Part shown: piece after piece, positions 20,522 through 30,516 of the stretch
Layout: each line of letters begins with the position of its first letter
How positions within the stretch are numbered: the stretch's first letter is position 1
Assembly: GCA_015039365.1 (NCBI GenBank)
Contig: WION01000073.1
Coordinates: 62,001-126,000 of the forward strand
Reading direction: 5' to 3'
DNA from: Amanita rubescens
Lineage: Eukaryota; Basidiomycota; Agaricomycetes; Agaricales; Amanitaceae
DNA length: 64,000 nucleotides
Position numbers and translations under genes: made by a program
Notes under the pieces: model-generated
Databases searched by the model: none
The model's input: the letters and a program-made list of their open reading frames with translations, nothing else
What the model was told of the DNA's origin: nothing

Positions 20522-22650
20522 CTATGTAGAGGGCGGTTCATCGATAACGACATCTAACTTTCCCTGATAACCTTCGCCATCCAAATTTCTCCCAGATCCA
20601 GAGGAATTGACACCTTCCGGGGATGTGCGCTGAGATGAGCCCTCTCCACTGGCATGAACTTCGAGGGTGGGTATACCAGCACCTTGTGTGGCTGCATAAT
20701 CTAGTTAAACATAAACCATTCTCGGGAAGGCGACTCACTACGATCCCTAGATAGTCCACCTAATTCCCTTCCCTCACCCAGTGTGGGATCCCCGTCGTAA
20801 GCACAAGAAATAGGACGGTGTTCTGCCACCGTGCCGTTTGCTCCAGCGGCGTTGGGCACCGATGCGGCGTCTGAGGATCCGAAGGCTGCAAGATTGATGC
20901 AGCCCCATGCAACCTCATTAGCTTTCATTGCTCCATGTAACTGTGACTGCAGATCATCCTTGAGCCCATCACGATGCGGATGGCGCGTCACGACGCGAAG
21001 AAATTCGCGCCCAGATGAGGATGAGCACATTGCTGAAGACTGGGAAATGGTGCTGGCATAGATTGATGCCGTGAGGAAGAGGTAGTAGGACCCCTTGCCT
21101 TCATTCAGGTAATTAGTGATCACGGTCAGAAGATAGCCATGCCTGGCCTGCATTTCATTGGATAGTGAACATCCGGTGAGGATCTCGGCAGATCGGACCA
21201 GAAACCAATAGGTATAAGATGATGTATGCGTCGTCTTGTTGATGGATTGACTGTCGGGATGGAAATCTCTGGCGAAGCTGAAGAAACGGATGAGTGTGCC
21301 GATGAGCACCCCGAGGACATCAGGAGAGAGTTCGTCTAGGTACATTAGTGTTATGAGATTGAGAAGCCCTGATGGTAGGGAAGGAGGCGAGACGCACCAG
21401 GTTTGGAGATGAGATAAAGTGGTTGGCGGATTGGAACTGAATCGAAGGTGCGGGGCCGCTCGAACAGCCAACGTGTAGTGAGGATACATGCCTCGACGAG
21501 GGCGGAGGTCTGAGGAGGTGGACGCTTCAAGCAAGTAGCAATTTGCACGAGAGCCATTGTGCTGAGGTCTTCTCGGGTTGCTGAGTCCCGCGAGAACAGT
21601 GCAGAAGGAACAAATTCGGAAGGTGGAAGGAAGGGAATAAGGTCTGCGAGATCTCTTGTCGGGAAGCGGCCCAAGTAGATGGGGAGAACCTCTGCAAGGC
21701 ACTTCGCCAATGCTGTCCTTTCCTTCTCGCTTTCCGCAGACCTACTTTCCTTCACTGAATCAAGGGCTTTAATGGTATCGTATGCGACCGGGCTGTCTAT
21801 TTTACCCAAATGACTCAGCTGTTTATCGACAGCAATCTTTCCGCGGCGCTTTCGAAGGTAGAATTGGCTCCTTGATGTCCAATCTCTCTGGCGGAGGAGG
21901 AGAAGCGACTGTGGGGATCGGTACGAGGACGGAAAACAGTCTCGATTGGCTCCAAAGACTTCAAGGAATGGTTGTATTCCGGGATGAAGAGTTGTGGTAA
22001 GGAGGAACGCAAATGTTAAACCAATGGCAATAGCAGCAGGAGTTGCGACGGGCCAGCTGAGTTCAAAAAGGAACACGACAAGGCCAACAAGAAAGAAGGT
22101 AAGGCCCACAAGGAGAATAACAGGAAGAGAAGTAAATATGAGAGGGATGTACGATTTCCGGAGGCCGAGAGAGTGCATGTGGCTGAAGCCGAGGGATTCG
22201 GATCCATCGCTCAGAATGCTCATGTGAGTTCGTATCCATTGGAGAGAGACGATCCCTATGAGCGCAACCGTGAGACTGAGCACCAGGCTGAGGAACCAGA
22301 AGGCATTCACGACGTAGACACTGATGGTGGGAGGTTCAGCCCCTGTGCCAACCAAGTTTTGGCCCGCAGACTGGGCGGCAATCTGCCTCAAGAGCTGAAC
22401 GCTTTCCTGAGCGGGATCCGGTCGGAGAGCCTTTTGTGATTCGATTAGAAAAGCCGTCACGATAGCAGAGAATAAACCGGACTGGTATGAGTGTGGTGTC
22501 AGTAAATGATGGACTGGTGCGAAAGTTGACTCACGAAGATCAAAATGTTCTGGACTTCATCCTTCCAGCTGTCGCACTGCTCTTTATCTTTCTGCATCCA
22601 CAGCTCGCGTACTGTGGCCCAGTGTTCTCCACCCTTTATGGGCTCAGTCT
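20522..22650 (-). CDS. DUF6535-type multi-pass membrane protein
   Basis: A basidiomycete-typical family of unknown function. Exon 1 (5' limit uncertain, about 22650 to 22535) encodes HWATVRELWMQKDKEQ...SWKDEVQNILIF. A GTGAGT intron leads to exon 2 (22481-21398): SGLFSAIVTAFLIESQ, then VNAFWFLSLVLSLTVALIGI, a third hydrophobic segment SLPVILLVGLTFFLVGLVVF and a fourth AIAIGLTFAFLLTTTLHPGI. This is the four-helix module seen in DUF6535 proteins. Exon 3 starts at 21335 (DELSPDVLGVLIGTLIRFF). It either reads to a stop at 20701 or splices out a very short 38-bp intron (20738-20701) to a Ser/Gly-rich tail ending at 20522. The start codon was not identified with confidence. The 3' end abuts the Helitron. 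Confidence 0.75.
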
Positions 22651-22689
22651 AGATATTACCCACTTAGCGTCAAGGGTTGATATGCAGAT

Positions 22690-23280
22690 AATCCAAGAAT
22701 AATCACTGGTGCGTTATGTTCAGCCATACGGTGGATAGAGGGATGGAGATCGTAGGATAGAAAGAGTGCATCACGAAAACAATGAGGTTGTACATAGCCA
22801 GGACGGAACATAACATAGCCTATTTTTGACGTGGCTGACCTAATACGCCTCCTCGACGCAATACCAATCCACCAAGATCCCCTCAACATGAACCGGCATT
22901 ATTCAGAATTTTAGCAGCGGAACGGGTTTACGAACTGTCCAGACATGTCCTGCGGAAATGGACAAGGTCACTGGGGTGATGGATAGAGTCGGTGCTTGCG
23001 ACTGTTGTTCTCTCCCTTTCAACTAAAAGGAAATGCACGGTTAAAAAACATAGTTCCATCTTCCAGCCTATATTCGTCACCATAGATCCGGTGCAAGTCA
23101 AACGATACCTGCAATCGTATATTGGCCTCGTGGGCTTGTACGAAGATACGAAAACCACCTGCAAGCCCGCGTCTATTTGTCTGTGACCTTTAAGGACTGG
23201 TGCGAGTTTACGGGCCCCGTCCGCTCTCACCACAAATCGACGCCCTTCTCCTGCCTCTGCCCGGGAGACTCGTACATTTT
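22690..23280. other. Intergenic stretch without a recognised gene
   Basis: Short open frames occur on both strands (for instance minus 23233-22928 and minus 22889-22656), without recognisable domains. The 5' exon or promoter of the DUF6535 gene may lie at the left edge. Confidence 0.3.
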
Positions 23281-23286
23281 ATTCGC

Positions 23287-23690
23287 GTTGGACTCAAATA
23301 CTCCCTTGTCGCTGCTATCCAAGAGCGGGATTATTCGATGACGGCTGTGCTTCTTGCATACGGTGCCAGGCTCGAGCCTCTCGAAGAGGATATCACCAAG
23401 GCCATCACAACGAGGTTTGTCACATAGTTCTAGAATCATATACAGTCTTATAAATGCGTTATTACACAAAAGACACTCGCTTTTCCTTACACAACGGACA
23501 ACCTTCTCAAAAGAACATTTCGTCCTCTCGAGACAGCTCTTAACCGCCATGACGATATCGTGCAATTGCTTATTTCGTTGGGTGCCGATGTCAATACTGG
23601 TATTCTTGCCGAGGACGGAAAACGATGTATCATCGATTTGGTCAATGTAGCTATTCAAGCCATGGAAATGGAGATAAAGTGCGGACGCCG
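23287..23690 (+). pseudogene. Internal fragment of the ankyrin gene (copy-1 type), intron retained
   Basis: It matches copy 1 at about 6463-6885. Readable parts are ERDYSMTAVLLAYGARLEPLEEDI, the intron between exons (still present and copy-1-like), then a damaged exon with LISLGADVNTGILA and NVAIQAMEMEIK. Deletions remove about 25 codons and break the frame. Intron retention shows DNA-level, not retro-mediated, duplication. The flanks on both sides are unrelated to the ankyrin genes. Confidence 0.85.
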
Positions 23691-24351
23691 GTACTGCAAG
23701 TGTCGCTGTTTCGGGTTCTCTTCGCTGGGTGCTCAATCATTTCGCTTCATCGAAGCCCGGCACTGCTGCCTCCGTCCCTTATGTAACAGCTCTTGAGCCC
23801 TAATCGAAATCTCTGAGACTGTTGATTATTATCACCAGTCTGACTCGATTTTGATCGTAGGGTACAGAACCGTCAAAATCAATAGAAGCGTCGAGTTGGA
23901 TAAAAGCATCACGTCACGTAACATGGAAGACAGGAAAGAAGATGGCGGCTTGCAGGAAAAACAAGTGACCGGGCTTTAGCCATCTGCAACCCGAAGCCGT
24001 GTGCGGCTGACCGACTATGTGTACACAAAAGCGGCTATAAGGAACCCCATATGACGAGCGAAGATGAGGACAGACAAGTGGTTAACACCTCGGATGTGCA
24101 TGCCCAAGCTTCTTCGTGAGCAAAGTCCTTGTTCCAAACCCATGCTGAAGCACATCAACGCGGCTTCCCACGCGCCCTTGCTTTTTGCGTCACTACCTCA
24201 TTCGACTGCCCTGGATTATCTCGGATCTGAACCAGAGGTACCGCATTTGAATATAATCGGGTGAAGTGCATGGGGTGAAGGGAAACAAGGCTAGGTGTAT
24301 GGAGCATTGAAATACCGCTGGCGTCACGGGCCTGGTGGCATTTGTACAAGA
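23691..24351. other. Intergenic stretch, 3' of the minus-strand F-box gene
   Basis: No recognisable gene on either strand; the terminator of the next F-box gene should lie at the right edge. Confidence 0.35.
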
Positions 24352-25833
24352 TTAGTACACAAACCTAATAGTGATGCCTGCCTCTTTCAATGCAACAACC
24401 CTCGCATTATATTCCTCCCTGCGCTCGCCACGAACCGCAACATCCTTCAAAATAGTCATTTCTTCTTTCCAACTGTAGCCACTTTCAATTAATTCATCAA
24501 CCCTCTTTTTCCGCGCTTCCACCATACTGAGCAACTCCCCAACGTCACCCGCGGCGCTAATGTTCAACTTCCTGAGGAACCGCCCAAGGGTGCCATTTGA
24601 TATGCTGTAGATAGCTTCGTCGTCCATTATGGCATCCCGAGATGAAAGCGAGCGTAACATGGGTGCATCTCGTAAAAGGGAGGAAACTGGTAGCGCAAAA
24701 TTACAAGAAAAATCGAGTTCTTGAATTTGCTGCATATTGTATTGTTGTTTAATGATCTGGAAGGTCTCGCTCGTCCAGTAAGCTTCCGTTAATAATGTGA
24801 ATTTGGTAAGGGAAGGGCACGCGAAACTGCGCAAAATCCTGTCAAGTTGTATTCCATCGACCAAGTTCATGTCGACATCCAGGATGATATCTCGTAAAGA
24901 AGGCATGCTCAGCCTATGCTCCTCTAGTTCAGCAATGTAAAGTTTGAATACCGATAAGTGGAGCACTTGAAGTGTTGGGAGCTGGCGCAAGATATTAAGA
25001 ATGGGATGAAAATCCGTCATAAACATGTGATACCCCAGGAAGCGCAGCTGACCCCATGGCAAACTTGGCGAGAGTTGATCAAACCAGACACCAGTCTCGC
25101 TACCAGGCATGAATGTTACAGATCGAAGTCGGGTAATAAAATGGGGTGGATTATTCATGTTCACAACCTCTTCAGAAGGTGTGAGACTAAGTTCCAGCTC
25201 CATAAGGCCGGGTAATGCAGTTTCAGGCAATGTAGATAATGCCATTAACTCTTTACAGGTCAGATCAAGACCAAGCCTCTTGACCTGAAGGGGCAAAACG
25301 ATTTTCTGCAAGGCACTGGCGATTTCATCTCTATCAAACGAGCCGTCGAAGCTTATCGACACTTTAACCGGAAACGATGCGGCTCTCAAGAGCCATCGCT
25401 GGTGGAGGCGGACAACGTGGTCAGGGTGGTACTTCTGTGGATAGGCAAGCTGCGTATGGCCCCATAACTCGGCCGTATGAAGTGCGACCTTCCGCCAGTG
25501 GTAACAAACGTGCGATATGGCTAGTTGAGGAGGGAGATTTCCTTTGGGAATAGGGAAATACACAGGTCCATGAGCCTGTGCGACTAGAATGAATACGCGA
25601 CCGAGAATTTCGTTCGGGAGAACGTTGTGATTGTGAGGCGCCAACGCTATGCCGAGGCGCACAAGTTCTTCTTCTATTCTTTTCTCCCGTTCGACGAGCT
25701 GTGCGATTTCGCGTTTGATAGCTTTCAGGGTATCCCGTTTCTGGATCACGACGCCGCGAATAACACTCGGCGAGCCCAAATCCCTCTGTTCAGAATAAAA
25801 CTGGTTTACGCGACTGACATTGTCCAAGTCCAT
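24352..25833 (-). CDS. F-box/LRR protein, 493 aa
   Basis: A single-exon gene of the large agaricomycete F-box family, predicted to recruit targets to an SCF ubiquitin ligase; the target is unknown. Residues about 30-60 are a charged coiled coil (KAIKREIAQLVEREKRIEEEL). The F-box follows at about 68-110 (LPNEILGRVFILVA...ISHVCYHWRKVALHTAELW). The rest is irregular leucine-rich sequence ending with a conserved tail (DDEAIYSISNGTLGRFLRKL; ARVVALKEAGITI). The start ATG at 25833 gives MDLDNVSRVNQ, aligned with the start of the paralogue at 28985. It belongs with the genes at 27.5 and 63.2 kb and the remnant at the left end of the window. Confidence 0.9.
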   Translation of the reverse strand: MDLDNVSRVNQFYSEQRDLGSPSVIRGVVIQKRDTLKAIKREIAQLVEREKRIEEELVRLGIALAPHNHNVLPNEILGRVFILVAQAHGPVYFPIPKGNLPPQLAISHVCYHWRKVALHTAELWGHTQLAYPQKYHPDHVVRLHQRWLLRAASFPVKVSISFDGSFDRDEIASALQKIVLPLQVKRLGLDLTCKELMALSTLPETALPGLMELELSLTPSEEVVNMNNPPHFITRLRSVTFMPGSETGVWFDQLSPSLPWGQLRFLGYHMFMTDFHPILNILRQLPTLQVLHLSVFKLYIAELEEHRLSMPSLRDIILDVDMNLVDGIQLDRILRSFACPSLTKFTLLTEAYWTSETFQIIKQQYNMQQIQELDFSCNFALPVSSLLRDAPMLRSLSSRDAIMDDEAIYSISNGTLGRFLRKLNISAAGDVGELLSMVEARKKRVDELIESGYSWKEEMTILKDVAVRGERREEYNARVVALKEAGITIRFVY

Positions 25834-25849
25834 CTATCTTCATGTAAGT

Positions 25850-27512
25850 TGAGCTGTTACGCTGACTTAGGAAGCTTACCGTCGCGGGCATTGTGGTCTG
25901 CGTTCAATAACAATTGTGGCCAACTTCGAGTGCGGCGATATGATTGTGACGTGACCAAATCCGATACCAGCGCCAGATCCAGATCTAACCTTCTGTGGCA
26001 AGAGGCCCCCGCCTTGCATGCAGCGCAAAGGTTGTGCGCATATAATAGAGTTGGAATCTAACTTATCACAATTAGTAACACCGTTGCCGAACGTCCGCCA
26101 GAAAGGCAGTTGCCATACTTGAATTCACAGGGGACTCCACGTATGTAGATCCGAAGAAGGGTGAGGCCTAGGCTCGAGCCTGAACGCAATGATCAACACG
26201 ATCAAAATACGATTGCGATACTAATTGAGTAATTCTCGTCGTTTGAAACTTTGATAGCATCTAAACCGGAGGCGAGCTCTGGCCCCGCTCTTATACACTG
26301 CTCCGCAAGTCCCTCTCATATCGATTAACCATGAAAACGAGAAGTAGTTAAGAAGGTAGATCTTGTTACGGCTTAAACTGCATTTAGGTGAAAGCACAAA
26401 CGTGCCTACATTTGTTTCACAAACTTAGAGTTTCATTTGTGCCCATCAAAACTTTTGCGAACCTGTATTGGCTGTGCGAAGTGCGCTAGCTTTTCTCCTT
26501 TCTCCCGGCTATGATCCTGTCGTTTCGTACATAAGCCAAGAGCAACATACCTTAATCGTTTCACCCTTTCAGATCGAAATAACTTAACCTCAAAGTTCAT
26601 CGATATCATACGGCCTTAGCAACAAGTACAGTCCCATCAACCACCATGCGCAGAAAACCGGCGATGATCCTAGAATCTCGGCTTGATGACCCGATGCCAA
26701 CCGTCCATTGACGGTGTCGGGTTTGGGGTTGAAGCTCGAGGATCTCTAGAGGGCGGCAACCTCCCGGTGTCTTCAATGTTGCTGATTTGGTGTCTCAAGC
26801 GAGAAACTCGCACATTGGAGAGCTGTAAAGAGGAAACGGGACACGAGATGAGTGCTTTATCACAGAAATTGTGACGTTTGAACATACGAGACATTGGATC
26901 CCTTCCAGGGCGTGCCCGAGGACCCCCACAGTGCGTCTGACGGGCTAGGTAATGATCTTTTTGACGACAGTCGGGCCTCTTCAACGATCTGACTTTGTTG
27001 GACGAAGACGAGGATATCCTGGATCGATGTCTGTGGTCCCTTTGGTCACGCTGACGACGAAAGAAAATTAGATGTTATTCCATCAAAGCAGACCCTCGGG
27101 CCATGAATTGGAAAGTAGCAGTCGAGTCCATGAATGCGGAGATAAGTAGTCGATCTCTGCTTGCCATGGGCGTTGCTAATGCTACATGACGAACTTGGTC
27201 AGTTGCAACTGCGCTAGTGGGAATTTTGGAAGTGATAACAATTGACTGGTGTGTCGAACTTCCGGGTTTCTGAATATCACTACGCCTTTGCGAGTCACTT
27301 CCGATGGCTGGTGCAGTGGAAGTCGAGTCCGCTGACGTTGTCTTTCATCATCGCCTCACTGGCATTCGACTGCCCGGTGTCCTGCGCTTTATCAGATTGG
27401 AAAGGCTGGAAGTGTTGTCGTGGATGTGATTGGCTGATGAGAGGTACATGTACATTCTCATTTGGGCGCTTACTATGTGTAACGTATATACCCTATAGTA
27501 CCCGAGCTCAGT
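25850..27512. other. Long intergenic region between the two F-box genes
   Basis: I could not support any gene here. A minus-strand frame of about 104 codons (26984-26670) and short plus frames have no recognisable similarity. Promoter elements of the gene starting at 25833 should lie at the left edge, but no clear TATA or initiator was identified. Confidence 0.35.
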
Positions 27513-28985
27513 CTAAATTTCGAAAATGATACCTGCCTTCCTCAATGCAGTGATTCTCTCCTCATATTTACTCCCGTCCTTGGCTCGCAAAAGGTCCACA
27601 TCCTTCACAACCGTAATTTCTTCTCTCCAGCTACAACCATTTGCAATCATTGCATCAGCCATTTCCTTGCGTGCTTCCACCATGCTGAGTATTTCCTCTG
27701 GATCACATGGGAGATACATCTTCAACGTCGTTAGGGATCGCCCAAGGGTACCATTTGATATCCCAATAATGGCTTTGTCGTCCATTATGGCCTCATTCGA
27801 ACTAAGCGAAAGCGTGCGCAGAGCAGGAGCGTCCTGCAAAATGGAAGAGACTGGGAGTGCAAAACTACCATGAAGTTCGACATCTTGGATTCTTTGCATG
27901 TTATATTGTTGCTTGAGAATCCCGAGGGTCTCGCCCGTGCAATAACTGCGAAATGTATTGAGTGTAAATCTGGTAAGGGAGGGGCATGTGAAACGGCGCA
28001 AGACCATGTCAAGTTCTATTCCAAATTTTGGTTGAAAAAGAATAGATAGTTCCCGTACAGAGGGCAGGGCAATCTCCTGCCCCTTTAATTTATCAAATTG
28101 ATCAGCTTGATGCCTAGATACCTGGAAATGGAGAACTTGCAGCTCGGGGGTTTGGCGCAAGATATGAAAAATGGGTTGCAGATCAACGAGAAAGATGGAA
28201 AATTTCAAGGATCGGAGTCGACCCAATGGCAAGCTCAAGGAGAATTGATCGAACCAGCTGCCGAGCTCGCCATGACTGAACGTTAGGGAGCGAAGTCGGG
28301 TAATAATAGGCAGATTGTTCGCATCTATGGCCTCGCCATCCGGAGGAAGTGCAAGGTCGAGTTCCAGCTCAGAAGAGCTTGATAAGGCGGTTTCAGGTAA
28401 TTCCGATAACGCCATGAAAAATTGTTCATAAGTCAGATCAAGATGGAGCCTCCTGATTTGAAGGGGTAAAAGAACCCTCTGCAAGATGAGAGCAACGTCA
28501 CCAGATCCCTGGAGGAAACGTATTGACACCGTCACTGGAAATGTTCCGGCTCGCAAGATCCACCGCTGATGGAGGCGAATATTATGGCCATGGTTACGCG
28601 TGTCAAGCCTGTAGACTAGAAGCTGCGTGTCACTCCATAACTCGGATGTACGAAGTGCCACCCTGCGCCAATGTGGACACACGTGTGAAATGGTAAGTTG
28701 TGGAGGAGTTTTTCCTTTGGAAATGGGGAATTGCACCGTTCCGTGATCCCGCGCAACCAGAATGAATATGCGACCGAGAATTTCGTTTGGGAGAAGGTTA
28801 TGGTTATGAGGTGCCAGTGCAGTGCCAAGACGAACGATGTCTTCTTCTATCCGCGCGATTTCATGCTTGAGAGAGTTAAGAGCCTCTCGTTTCTGAATTA
28901 GCACTCCGCGAATGGCACTCGGCACCTCTGAATTACCCTCTTCGGAATGAGACTGGTTTACGTGCCCGACATCGAGAAAGTCCAT
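27513..28985 (-). CDS. F-box/LRR protein, 490 aa (paralogue)
   Basis: A tandem paralogue of the F-box gene at 24352-25833, same strand and same single-exon layout. It has an N-terminal Met-Asp-rich start, a helix of charged residues (REALNSLKHEIARIEEDI), an F-box LPNEILGRIFILVA...ISHVCPHWRRVALRTSELW, and leucine-rich sequence to the stop at 27513 (tail ITALRKAGIIFEI). The two proteins are similar along their full length but clearly diverged, so the duplication is not recent. It probably acts as an SCF substrate receptor; the ligand is unknown. Confidence 0.9.
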   Translation of the reverse strand: MDFLDVGHVNQSHSEEGNSEVPSAIRGVLIQKREALNSLKHEIARIEEDIVRLGTALAPHNHNLLPNEILGRIFILVARDHGTVQFPISKGKTPPQLTISHVCPHWRRVALRTSELWSDTQLLVYRLDTRNHGHNIRLHQRWILRAGTFPVTVSIRFLQGSGDVALILQRVLLPLQIRRLHLDLTYEQFFMALSELPETALSSSSELELDLALPPDGEAIDANNLPIITRLRSLTFSHGELGSWFDQFSLSLPLGRLRSLKFSIFLVDLQPIFHILRQTPELQVLHFQVSRHQADQFDKLKGQEIALPSVRELSILFQPKFGIELDMVLRRFTCPSLTRFTLNTFRSYCTGETLGILKQQYNMQRIQDVELHGSFALPVSSILQDAPALRTLSLSSNEAIMDDKAIIGISNGTLGRSLTTLKMYLPCDPEEILSMVEARKEMADAMIANGCSWREEITVVKDVDLLRAKDGSKYEERITALRKAGIIFEI

Positions 28986-29762
28986 CTACCTTTGGGTAAG
29001 TTGAGTCTCTACTTCGATTAAGGAAGCTTACCGGAGATTCAAGTTTTGCAGCAATTGTAGTGAGGGGTGGTCGTCGCCCTCTAATGATAACCGAAGTCGT
29101 AGTCGACGTGGTAAATGACTAACCTACTAGTAAGAATATCAAGATATAAGTATTGCGGGGCTCGCCTCAATCGTAATGGCAAATGACTTCTGTGTAGTAG
29201 CACGAGCTGAAAAGATTACAAGCGTTACTACCTAGCTTCCAAATGAGGCAAGCGCGAGATCACGCATTTCGAACTACGTGCCTTTGCTAGGGATGGCACC
29301 ACACACCGCATCTTGCTTTGCAGAGAGAAGAGCATGATCATTGTGCTGCTATATATGAAGCCCTATACCGGCCTGCGGTAACCCACAATCCACAAGTGCC
29401 GATGCAGAATACATTCCATGGCACAGAACGAGGGAGCAGCCAATTGCAATGCTCACTGTAAATATCGGGATGACTCCGCAATACTCCGTGCGGAAATGGC
29501 CACCGCTGCAGACAACCGTCACATCCGCTCGCCTCGACGGTTTCTAGCACCTACCAATGTCCGTGCGGAGACCCCATGAGTTCCTTCCCTTCATCGGTGC
29601 TCAGTTCGACTCGCTCAGCCCCAGAACGGGCCTCCAATGGCCATGCTCGATGCAAATCCCCAGAAACCGCCCCCGGACTTCCCCCTCTAGCAGCCCCCAA
29701 AAGCAGCACTACCCGTGGCCACGATGTGAGTCCTGATGAACGTTCTGGTTTCATAGGCAATA
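28986..29762. other. Intergenic region upstream of the F-box gene
   Basis: No gene supported. A Ser/Pro-rich plus frame at 29576-29767 leads toward the Mgm101 fragment but shows no convincing match to that protein's N-terminus. Confidence 0.3.
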
Positions 29763-29763
29763 T

Positions 29764-29980
29764 TTAAATGAACAAATTACCAAGATCAACAGCGACTACG
29801 TGAATCCAGCGGATAGCGTGTTTTCTGGATACTATTCTACCCGCGCCGGAAGTCAGGTAGGCCTCTTGTATTTGCCTGAAATCAAGTACCGCCGAATCCT
29901 GAACAGGGCGTTTGGTCCTGGTGGTTGGGGCCTCGTTCCTCGCAGTGAAACGTTTTTCGGTCCTAAAATTGTCAGTCAAA
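29764..29980 (+). pseudogene. MGM101: Fragment of the mitochondrial genome maintenance protein Mgm101
   Basis: The translation from about 29863 reads [20 protein letters not shown], then [11 protein letters not shown]...GPKIVSQ. This is the highly conserved core of Mgm101, a Rad52-related single-strand-annealing protein of mitochondrial nucleoids. Only about 40 residues of it are present. The upstream part ([20 protein letters not shown]) does not look like the normal preceding segment, and downstream the sequence switches abruptly to ankyrin gene intron. It is a captured exon scrap, not a functional gene; the full gene must be elsewhere. Confidence 0.8.
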
Positions 29981-29994
29981 TTGTATGCTTTCAA

Positions 29995-30066
29995 TCTGGA
30001 ATTGTTCTCATCCTAATTCTTATCGCAAGCTACATTCAACCCCAAGAACAAAGGAAGAAGATTGGA
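29995..30066 (+). repeat. Scrap of ankyrin gene intron and exon
   Basis: It matches 5116-5186 of ankyrin copy 1, spanning the end of a 49-bp intron (ending TTATCGCAAG) and the start of the next exon (coding [12 protein letters not shown]). It directly follows the Mgm101 scrap. Confidence 0.85.
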
Positions 30067-30209
30067 TAGGTGGGTGTACTGTGAGGTGGGGGTGGGAGTG
30101 GTGGGCCGGGTGGTGCTGGAGGGTGGCGACGCAGCCATTGGTGTAGAGCGCATAGCCGGGAGAAGGAGGCGGGGGACAGGGGACTGAGCGGGAGGCACTG
30201 CTGAGGTAT
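30067..30209 (-). other. Pro/Ser/Thr-rich coding-like scrap of unknown origin
   Basis: On the minus strand this GC-rich block reads without stops as a Pro/Thr-rich peptide (PAQSPVPRLLLPAMRSTPMA). It is bounded on both sides by ankyrin-derived pieces and looks like a captured exon piece; the source is not recognised. Confidence 0.35.
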
Positions 30210-30335
30210 TTGAGTCTGTTTTCTGCATTATTAGAGTGGGACCGGTTGAAGGGGGAATTCTTCATCGTGCGAGGGCCATAGCCAGACTCGGAGTGAGTCA
30301 GATTTACCGCTACAAATACATCAGATTTTGATACC
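30210..30335. repeat. Copy of the ankyrin copy-1 3' flank
   Basis: It matches 9619-9745 with small indels and continues the patchwork of ankyrin-locus scraps. Confidence 0.8.
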
Positions 30336-30369
30336 AAGATGACATTCACAGGACGACGTGGGAATGCGG

Positions 30370-30510
30370 AATTTGCCTAATAAGGTAGAAAACGCGTCGC
30401 GTCGGGCTCGTCGTGTGAGAGTCACTGGTTGTATAACTGATCCACATGGCAACACGGTTCTAGGTAAATATGGCCACGCGTTCTACGAATATAAAAAGGC
30501 ACAGGTAAGC
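30370..30510 (+). promoter_or_regulatory. Copied ankyrin-gene promoter in front of the PD-(D/E)XK-like gene
   Basis: Pieces match the copy-1 upstream region: 30370-30409 to 3347-3387, the GGCCACGCGTTCTA word to about 3501-3514, and TATA word ATAAAAAGGCACAGGTA at 30491 to 3605. The last lies 26 bp before the ATG at 30517. The promoter therefore appears to have been transferred onto an unrelated ORF. Confidence 0.65.
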
Positions 30511-30516
30511 CTCAAC

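Noticed and set aside
20701..21702. A separate 333-codon minus-strand gene
   Set aside because: Its second half is exon 3 of the DUF6535 gene. The first half is an out-of-frame reading of exon 2.
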